DNA of 11,669 nt from an uncultured Clostridia bacterium. GTDB taxonomy: Bacteria > Bacillota_A > Clostridia > TANB77 > CAG-508. This document shows positions 6,500 to 11,669 of the stretch, piece by piece (positions within the stretch are counted from its first letter, which is position 1; each line of letters opens with the position of its first letter). Position numbers and translations under genes: made by a program. The stretch covers positions 1-11,669 of the forward strand of contig CALXXB010000041.1 of assembly GCA_944392525.1 (NCBI GenBank), in the 5' to 3' direction. The notes beneath the pieces were generated by a model. That model made no database searches, was not told where the DNA came from, and was given only the letters and a program-made list of their open reading frames with translations.

Positions 6500-6533
6500 T
6501 TTATATATAAATCTCCTTCTAGTTTTAAGATAT

Positions 6534-6562
6534 CTTATATATTTATAATACCATTATTTCAA
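6534..6562 (-). promoter_or_regulatory. SigA-like promoter of the sigma/anti-sigma operon
   Basis: TTGAAA (6562-6557), 17 bases and TATAAG (6539-6534) on the minus strand match the housekeeping consensus at 5 of 6 positions in each box. It would start transcripts near 6527, upstream of the ribosome binding site at 6518-6513. Confidence 0.55.
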
Positions 6563-6573
6563 AAAAGGTTACA
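6547..6573 (-). promoter_or_regulatory. ECF-like promoter overlapping the SigA-like one (possible autoregulation)
   Basis: On the minus strand TGTAAC (6573-6568) is followed by a T-run and, after 15 bases, GGTATT (6552-6547). This resembles Gram-positive ECF promoters, which have an AAC-containing -35 with a T-rich spacer and a CGTA-like -10. ECF factors usually transcribe their own operon. The -10 match is imperfect and the T-run is also part of the mutS terminator tail region, so this is tentative. Confidence 0.4.
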
Positions 6574-6610
6574 AAAAAATAAGAAACTAGGAAAATCCTA
6601 ATTTCTTATT
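6571..6610 (-). terminator. Terminator of the miaB-HTH-mutS unit, overlapping the mutS stop codon
   Basis: AATAAGAAATTAGGA (6610-6596, minus strand) and TCCTAGTTTCTTATT (6592-6578) form a 15-bp stem with one G-U and a 3-base loop, followed by a run of T. The mutS stop codon (6608-6606) lies inside the upstream arm. A 15-bp stem plus T-run makes this one of the strongest terminators in the window. Confidence 0.9.
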
Positions 6611-9221
6611 GCATTTTTTCTTTTATTTTTACTAATGTATTTAAAGCATCAATTGGTGTTAACTCGTTTAAATTAATCTTATCTATTTCATGTGCTATTT
6701 CTGCTAGTTTATAATTATACATATCAAATTGACCTTCTACTTGTTTTTTGTCTTTCTTTTCTTCCTTCTTTCCTGTTAATACATTTTTTCTTTCAATTGA
6801 TTGTAATATTTTATTTGCTTTATTTGTTACATCTTTTGGAACTCCAGCTAGTCTTGCAACATGTATTCCATAGCTTTCATCAGTACCACCACGTATTATT
6901 TTTCTTAAGAAGATTATATCCTCTCCTTTTTCTTTTACTGCAATTGAATAATTTTTTACGCCTTCTATTTTTTCTTCTAATGCTGTTAGTTCGTGATAGT
7001 GTGTTGCAAATAATGTTTTTGCTCCACATTTCTCTTTATCCGCAATATATTCTGCAACTGCCCATGCAATAGATAAACCATCATATGTAGAAGTTCCTCT
7101 TCCTATTTCATCTAGTATTACTAAACTATTTGGTGTTGCTTCTTTTAAAATGCTAGCAACTTCCATCATTTCAACCATAAATGTACTTTGTCCCATACTT
7201 AAATCGTCAGAAGCTCCAACTCTTGTAAATATCTTGTCTACCACTCCAATAGTTGCAGATTCTGCTGGTACAAAACTTCCTACTTGTGCCATTAAAGTAA
7301 TTAATGCTACTTGTCTCATATATGTAGATTTACCTGCCATATTAGGACCTGTAATTATTGCAAGTCTATTTTCTTCTTTATCTAGATGAGTATCATTTTC
7401 AACAAAACTTCCTGTTCCTAATATTTTTTCTATTACTGGGTGACGTCCATTTTTTATATCTATTACTCCAAAATTGTTTACATTTGGTTTGCAATAATTC
7501 ATGTCTTCTGCAACTTCCGCAAATGATGCTAAAACATCTAATGTTGAAACCACTTCACTTGTAGTTTGCAATCTTACTACATTTTTTGCTATTTCTTGTC
7601 TTATATTCGTAAAAGCTTCATATTCAAGATTTACAACTTTTTCTTCAGCACCTAATATTTGATTTTCTAGATTCTTTAATTCTTCTGTAATATACCTTTC
7701 CGCATTTGTTAATGTTTGTTTTCTTATATATCTTTCAGGCACTAAATTTAAATTTGATTTTGTAACTTCTAGATAATAACCAAATACTTTATTAAATCCT
7801 ACTTTTAAGTTTTTAATTCCTGTTTTTTCTTTTTCATCTGCTTCTAGTTTAATTAACCAGTTCTTTCCTTCTGTCTGTGCTGTTTTTAATTTATCAATTT
7901 CATCATCATATCCTAGTTTAATAATTCCTCCGTCCGTTATAGTCATTGGTGGGTCATCTACTATTGCTTTATCAATTAAACCATATATGTCTTGAAGTTC
8001 ATCTAAATTTTCATATAGTTCTTTTAATAAATCCGATTTACAATTAGCTAAAATCTTTTTAACTTCTGGTAGTTTAAATAAAGAGTTCTTAAGTGTAATC
8101 ATATCACGGGCATTAGCATTTCCATATGCCATTTTACCTGTTAATCTTTCAATATCATAAACCTTTTTTAAATTTTCTATTACATCTCCTCTTAAAATAA
8201 TATTGTCTTTTAACTCTTCTACTGCATCTAGTCTTTTATTTATTTCCTTAACATCAACTAACGGATCACTAAGCCATCTTCTAAGTAATCTTCCTCCCAT
8301 AGATGTTGAAGTCTTATCTAACACCCAAAGAAGTGTACCTTTTTTCGACTTATCTCTCATTTTTTCAGTAATTTCAAGGTTTCTTCTCGCATTTATATCT
8401 AACGCCATATATTTAGATATTTGATATACTGTTATCTTATTTATATGGTCTAAAGAAGTTTTTTGTGTTTCTTCTATATATTCTATTAAAGCATTAATTG
8501 AACTTACTGCTAATTTTTTATCAGAAATATCTTCTAATTTTCTTCCATTATTATCTACAATATTAAATCTTAAATCTATGTTATTTAGTTCTGATGTAAA
8601 AAACTTGTCGTTAAATTTAGTAACATATATATTCTCAAATCTTTCTTTTATCTTGTCCATTTCTTCAATACAATCTGACATCATAGAATTAACAACAAGT
8701 TCTGATGGTGTATATCTTGCAATTTCGTCTAATAACATTGGAAAATTATAATTATCTTTTATTTCTGCTGAATAAAATTCTCCAGTTGATATGTCACATA
8801 TACTTATTCCATAGTATATACCAGTTTTGTAAATTGACATTATATAGTTGTTCTTTCTCTCTTCAAGCATATTACTATCTACTAATGTTCCTGGTGTTAC
8901 TACTCTTATTACTCCTCTTTTTACTATTCCTTTTGCTTTTTTAGGATCTTCTAATTGTTCACATATAGCAACTTTATATCCTTTTGCAATTAATCTTGAT
9001 ATATATATTTCTGCTGCATGATGTGGTACTCCACACATTGGCGCTCTTTCTTCTTGCCCACAATCTTTTCCTGTTAATGTAAGTTCTAGTTCTCTTGATG
9101 CTGTAATTGCATCATCAAAGAACATTTCATAAAAATCTCCTAAACGATAAAATAATATACAATCTTGGTATTCTTTCTTTGTCTCTAAATATCTTTGCAT
9201 CATAGGTGAATATTCTGCCAT
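6606..9221 (-). CDS. mutS: DNA mismatch repair protein MutS
   Basis: MutS recognises base mismatches and small loops and starts methyl-independent mismatch repair with MutL. The 871-residue protein is full length. It opens with the mismatch-binding domain carrying GDF-Y-E (the Phe30-x-Glu32 wedge), then PMCGVPHHA (61-69). The core and clamp domains follow. The ATPase has Walker A GPNMAGKST (625-633), the STFMVEM signature (679-685), Walker B LVILDEIGRGTSTYDG (700-715) and FATHYHEL (738-745). The C-terminus has a lysine-rich linker and a short tail. The ATG at 9221-9219 is 2 bases after the stop of the upstream HTH gene, and its AAGGAAG lies inside that gene, so translation is probably coupled. 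In many Clostridia mutL follows directly. Here a terminator and an ECF sigma operon follow, so mutL must be elsewhere or absent. Confidence 0.97.
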   Translation of the reverse strand: MAEYSPMMQRYLETKKEYQDCILFYRLGDFYEMFFDDAITASRELELTLTGKDCGQEERAPMCGVPHHAAEIYISRLIAKGYKVAICEQLEDPKKAKGIVKRGVIRVVTPGTLVDSNMLEERKNNYIMSIYKTGIYYGISICDISTGEFYSAEIKDNYNFPMLLDEIARYTPSELVVNSMMSDCIEEMDKIKERFENIYVTKFNDKFFTSELNNIDLRFNIVDNNGRKLEDISDKKLAVSSINALIEYIEETQKTSLDHINKITVYQISKYMALDINARRNLEITEKMRDKSKKGTLLWVLDKTSTSMGGRLLRRWLSDPLVDVKEINKRLDAVEELKDNIILRGDVIENLKKVYDIERLTGKMAYGNANARDMITLKNSLFKLPEVKKILANCKSDLLKELYENLDELQDIYGLIDKAIVDDPPMTITDGGIIKLGYDDEIDKLKTAQTEGKNWLIKLEADEKEKTGIKNLKVGFNKVFGYYLEVTKSNLNLVPERYIRKQTLTNAERYITEELKNLENQILGAEEKVVNLEYEAFTNIRQEIAKNVVRLQTTSEVVSTLDVLASFAEVAEDMNYCKPNVNNFGVIDIKNGRHPVIEKILGTGSFVENDTHLDKEENRLAIITGPNMAGKSTYMRQVALITLMAQVGSFVPAESATIGVVDKIFTRVGASDDLSMGQSTFMVEMMEVASILKEATPNSLVILDEIGRGTSTYDGLSIAWAVAEYIADKEKCGAKTLFATHYHELTALEEKIEGVKNYSIAVKEKGEDIIFLRKIIRGGTDESYGIHVARLAGVPKDVTNKANKILQSIERKNVLTGKKEEKKDKKQVEGQFDMYNYKLAEIAHEIDKINLNELTPIDALNTLVKIKEKMQ

Positions 9222-9223
9222 TT

Positions 9224-10081
9224 CTATCTATCTTCCTTTCCTTCTTCATCTCTTTGTTCTTCTAACTTTTCATATTCTGCTACTTTTATTCTCATTCTTC
9301 TTAATGTACTGACACTAATACCTAATGCTTTTGCTTTATCTTTGTTAGTACCTTCCATACTATCTACTTCTTCTAATATTTTCTTTTGTTTTAAATACTC
9401 CTGTTTTGCTTTTGGTATGCTATCATCAATAATAACTTCACCTTCATCAAATCCACTTAATGTATTATTAACCAAGTATGTCTCAAAACTAGTAAAAGGT
9501 TTTCGCTTCATTTTTCTTTCTGAATGCTCTTTTCCTATTCTATATAAAGATTGATAATACTCATCATCTCTTAATTTTTCTAATTCTCTACTTACTGTTC
9601 TTGGTGGTATTCCATACCTTCTTGCAATTTCACTTTGGCTTATATCTTCTTGTATCATTTCAATTACTAAAGCTTTAAAGTTAATAAATGAATAATCCGG
9701 ATTAGTTTTTTGTTTATATTCAACATATCTTCTTTTTATTTCTTCATCTTGTGAATTGTTTACAAATTCTATAATTTTTTCTCTTAGAGTTTGATAATAT
9801 ACTCCTAGTTCTGATGCTAAATCCTTTAATCCTTTTTCTCTATTTACTAACATAAAGAAAGCCTTCCTTACATCTTCTTCCGGCATTTCTATTTTTGATG
9901 ATTCTTTATTATGTGCAAGTCTTTGTTCAAATTCTTCTCTTCTTTTTGAGCCTTCCGGTAAATTATCTCTACATATTTTAACAAATGTATCTCTATTTAT
10001 ATGATAATCTTCTTCTATCTTTCTAGCACTTTTACCTTTTAAAAATTCTTCAAAAGCTTGCAAAAATACTTCTCTATCCAT
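9224..10081 (-). CDS. Uncharacterised protein with four predicted helix-turn-helix segments
   Basis: I do not recognise this 285-residue protein as a named family. Four segments look like helix-turn-helix units: about 17-37 (KSARKIEEDYHINRDTFVKI), 84-104 (GLKDLASELGVYYQTLREKI), 148-168 (SQSEIARRYGIPPRTVSREL) and 246-266 (NKDKAKALGISVSTLRRMRI). The third is the most typical, with A-x3-G-(I)-x4-V. The intervening regions are charged and helical, with no membrane segment, nuclease motif or ligand domain. The ATG at 10081-10079 overlaps the miaB stop by 8 bp with AAAGGAG upstream, and mutS starts 2 bases after its stop, so it is made as part of the miaB-mutS unit. A sequence-specific DNA-binding role is inferred from the repeated HTH units. 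Targets, and whether it acts in DNA repair, are unknown. Confidence 0.8.
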   Translation of the reverse strand: MDREVFLQAFEEFLKGKSARKIEEDYHINRDTFVKICRDNLPEGSKRREEFEQRLAHNKESSKIEMPEEDVRKAFFMLVNREKGLKDLASELGVYYQTLREKIIEFVNNSQDEEIKRRYVEYKQKTNPDYSFINFKALVIEMIQEDISQSEIARRYGIPPRTVSRELEKLRDDEYYQSLYRIGKEHSERKMKRKPFTSFETYLVNNTLSGFDEGEVIIDDSIPKAKQEYLKQKKILEEVDSMEGTNKDKAKALGISVSTLRRMRIKVAEYEKLEEQRDEEGKEDR

Positions 10082-11492
10082 TTATTTCTCCTTTTAAGTA
10101 CCACATATGTTCTGATACTATTTTCAAACTTACCATTTTTCCAATTAAGTTTTTGTCTCCCTTAAAGATAACAACCTTATTACTGTCTGTTCTTCCTGTA
10201 AGCATTGAGCTATTATTTTTGCTTTCTCCTTCTACTAATACTTTTTGAACTGTTCCTACATATTTTTGGTTATTCTCTTCTATTTGACTCTCAACTAACT
10301 CTTTTAATCTATTAAATCTTTTATGTTTTATTTCTTCAGGTATTTGATTTGGCATTTTATCTCCTGGTGTTCCGACTCTTCTTGAATATATAAACATATA
10401 TACTTGTTCAAATTTTACTTTTCCTACAACATCTAGAGTATCTTCAAACTCTTCATCTGTCTCCCCTGGAAAACCTACTATTATATCTGTTGATAAAGTT
10501 AAGTTTGGAATTTTCTTTTTCATTTTATCTACTAGGTTTAAATATTGTTCTTTTGAATATTTTCTATTCATCTCTTTTAATACTTTAGTATTCCCTGATT
10601 GAAGCGGTAAATGTATTAATTTACATACCTTTTCACAATCAGAAATAGCTTCTATTACATCATCTGTAAAATCTTTTGGATGTGGTGATACAAAACGTAT
10701 TCTCTCTATTCCATCTATTTTATTTATTGCTCTTAATAAAGTTGCAAACGAATTTACACCTTCATACTCTTCAAATGGGATATTTTTTTCTTTTTCTACT
10801 CTTAAATATGAATTAACATTTTGACCAAGCAAAGTTATTTCTTTATAACCTGATTCGGCTAAATGTCTTACTTCTTCAATTATACTTCTAGGACTTCTGC
10901 TTCTTTCCCTTCCACGTACATAAGGAACTATACAATATGTACAAAAATTATTACATCCATTCATTATTGTTACAGATGCTTTTATTTCACTATCCCTTTT
11001 AATAGGCAAACCTTCATAAATCTCTCCATCAACATCTATAACATCTTCTATTTTTCTCTTTTCTTCAATTGCTCTATATAAATCTTCTGGGAATTTGTAT
11101 AATGTATGTGTTCCAAATAATATATCTACAAATGGATAACTTTCCTTTATTTTATCTGTTATATGTTTTTCTTGCATCATACAACCACCAATTGCAATTA
11201 TAAGTCCTTTTTCTTCTTTTAATCTCTTTAATTCTCCTAATTTTCCAAATAACTTATCTTCTGCATTTTCTCTTACACAGCATGTATTAAATAGAGCTAT
11301 ATCTGCTTCTTTTACACTATCAGTTTTAGTATACCCCATTTTTTCAAGCATCCCGCATAATTTTTCGCTATCATTCTCATTTAATTGACAGCCCATTGTT
11401 AATATATTATATTTAAGTTTTTTCCCTTCATTTCTTTCTTTTAACTTTTCTATATATTCTTCTTGCACTTTTACTTCGTTTGTTGTATCCAT
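10074..11492 (-). CDS. miaB: tRNA-2-methylthio-N6-dimethylallyladenosine (ms2i6A37) methylthiotransferase
   Basis: MiaB is a radical SAM enzyme that adds the methylthio group to i6A at position 37 of tRNAs reading U-starting codons, after MiaA adds the isopentenyl group. The 472-residue protein has the N-terminal UPF0004 cluster cysteines C35 (TMGCQLNENDSE), C71 (NTCCVRENAE) and C104 (GGCMMQEK), the radical SAM motif C180-x3-C184-x2-C187 (NGCNNFCTYCIVPYVRGRE), LGQNVNSY, SPHPKDF, LPLQSGN and IVGFPGET, and a C-terminal TRAM domain (about 405-468) with LVEGESKN and LTGRTDSNK. The ENDSE and GQNVNSY forms favour MiaB over MtaB or RimO. The ATG has GGAGG 8 bases upstream. It is first in an overlapping unit with the HTH protein and mutS. 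Efficient decoding depends on such anticodon-loop modifications. Confidence 0.96.
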   Translation of the reverse strand: MDTTNEVKVQEEYIEKLKERNEGKKLKYNILTMGCQLNENDSEKLCGMLEKMGYTKTDSVKEADIALFNTCCVRENAEDKLFGKLGELKRLKEEKGLIIAIGGCMMQEKHITDKIKESYPFVDILFGTHTLYKFPEDLYRAIEEKRKIEDVIDVDGEIYEGLPIKRDSEIKASVTIMNGCNNFCTYCIVPYVRGRERSRSPRSIIEEVRHLAESGYKEITLLGQNVNSYLRVEKEKNIPFEEYEGVNSFATLLRAINKIDGIERIRFVSPHPKDFTDDVIEAISDCEKVCKLIHLPLQSGNTKVLKEMNRKYSKEQYLNLVDKMKKKIPNLTLSTDIIVGFPGETDEEFEDTLDVVGKVKFEQVYMFIYSRRVGTPGDKMPNQIPEEIKHKRFNRLKELVESQIEENNQKYVGTVQKVLVEGESKNNSSMLTGRTDSNKVVIFKGDKNLIGKMVSLKIVSEHMWYLKGEING

Positions 11493-11505
11493 TTTATACC
11501 TCCTG

Positions 11506-11542
11506 CTTGCATATTTTATTATATTTTTTTAAATTTTGCAAG
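11506..11542. repeat. Inverted repeat flanking the miaB -10 element
   Basis: CTTGCA (11506-11511) and TGCAAG (11537-11542) are exact reverse complements 25 bases apart, bracketing the -10 box. They could be operator half-sites for a dimeric regulator. Six-base arms at this distance can also occur by chance. Confidence 0.3.
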
Positions 11543-11546
11543 TAAA
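11518..11546 (-). promoter_or_regulatory. Promoter of the miaB-HTH-mutS unit
   Basis: On the minus strand TTTACT (11546-11541), 17 bases and TATAAT (11523-11518) give a 4 of 6 and 6 of 6 match to the SigA consensus. The -35 begins within the T-tail of the rpmE terminator. The start of transcription would be near 11511, about 19 bases before the miaB ATG, just room for the GCAGGAGG ribosome binding site. Confidence 0.6.
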
Positions 11547-11580
11547 AACAAAAAGGAGTAGAAATAAACTTTCTACCCCA
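11543..11580 (-). terminator. Rho-independent terminator of rpmE
   Basis: GGGGTAGAAA (11579-11570, minus strand) pairs with TTTCTACTCC (11564-11555) over 10 bp with one G-U around a 5-base loop, followed by TTTTTGTTTTT. It lies about 19 bases past the rpmE stop and separates rpmE from the miaB promoter. Confidence 0.92.
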
Positions 11581-11598
11581 AAAATCCCTATCTTTTTA

Positions 11599-11669
11599 TT
11601 ACTCAAGACCATATTTCTTTTTAAATCTGTCTGCTCTACCACCAACTGTGTCTTGTCTTAAGTTTCCTG
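11599..11669 (-). CDS. rpmE: 50S ribosomal protein L31, C-terminal 22 codons (runs off the right edge)
   Basis: The minus strand entering at the right edge reads GNLRQDTVGGRADRFKKKYG, then Leu-Glu and TAA at 11601-11599. This matches the end of ribosomal protein L31 (family pattern HPF.TG......G R.D.F.KKYG). L31 is a surface protein of the large subunit bridging to the small one. Whether it is the zinc-binding (C+) or zinc-free form cannot be told, since the cysteine region lies outside the window. The identification rests on 22 residues. Confidence 0.8.
   Translation of the reverse strand, partial: GNLRQDTVGGRADRFKKKYGLE

Noticed and set aside
6692..7072. Leucine- and phenylalanine-rich plus-strand frame opposite mutS, looking like a membrane protein
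   Set aside because: Such hydrophobic frames are the expected antisense of AT-rich, lysine- and glutamate-rich coding sequence. It has no ribosome binding site and mutS is clearly the gene. The same applies to the other plus-strand frames over the minus-strand genes.

Overview
The window comes from a very AT-rich, Gram-positive-type bacterium, most likely an uncultured member of the Clostridia. The evidence is the strong AAGGAGG-type ribosome binding sites, consensus TTGACA-17-TATAAT promoters, short intergenic gaps with hairpin plus T-run terminators, and the gene content (rpmE, miaB, mutS, rpmF, an ECF sigma/anti-sigma pair, DUF5662). I cannot name a genus from the sequence alone. All genes except the asparagine synthetase lie on the minus strand.

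Layout from the right end, following minus-strand transcription. The 3' end of rpmE (L31) finishes at a strong terminator. A new promoter then starts a tightly coupled unit: miaB (tRNA ms2 modification), a protein with four predicted helix-turn-helix segments, and mutS. miaB overlaps the second gene by 8 bp, and 2 bp separate the second gene from mutS. A terminator hairpin that contains the mutS stop codon closes the unit, and no mutL follows. Next come an ECF sigma factor, with overlapping SigA-like and ECF-like promoters, and its overlapping membrane-anchored presumed anti-sigma protein, then another terminator. After that a consensus promoter carrying a LexA-like box drives an ORF6N/PLD-like protein and a DinD-family protein, which looks like an SOS-type accessory operon. 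asnB is on the plus strand and faces dinD across a shared hairpin terminator. Divergent from asnB is a DUF5662 protein. The left edge holds the first 21 codons of rpmF (L32) with a consensus promoter.

The most striking observation is that two unrelated genes, asnB and the ORF6N/PLD gene, are each broken by a single extra base. Both breaks have the same form: the zero-frame codon is CGG followed by A, and skipping the C gives GGA (Gly) at a conserved glycine and restores the family sequence. Scanning by eye, I found no other in-frame CGG in roughly 3,600 codons of the window. This suggests +1 recoding, or quadruplet decoding of CGGA as glycine, in an organism that may not decode CGG normally. 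Two mutations or assembly errors that coincide in sequence remain the alternative. The claim can be tested genome-wide.

No intergenic stretch exceeds about 125 bases. I see no tRNA, rRNA, CRISPR array or insertion sequence.
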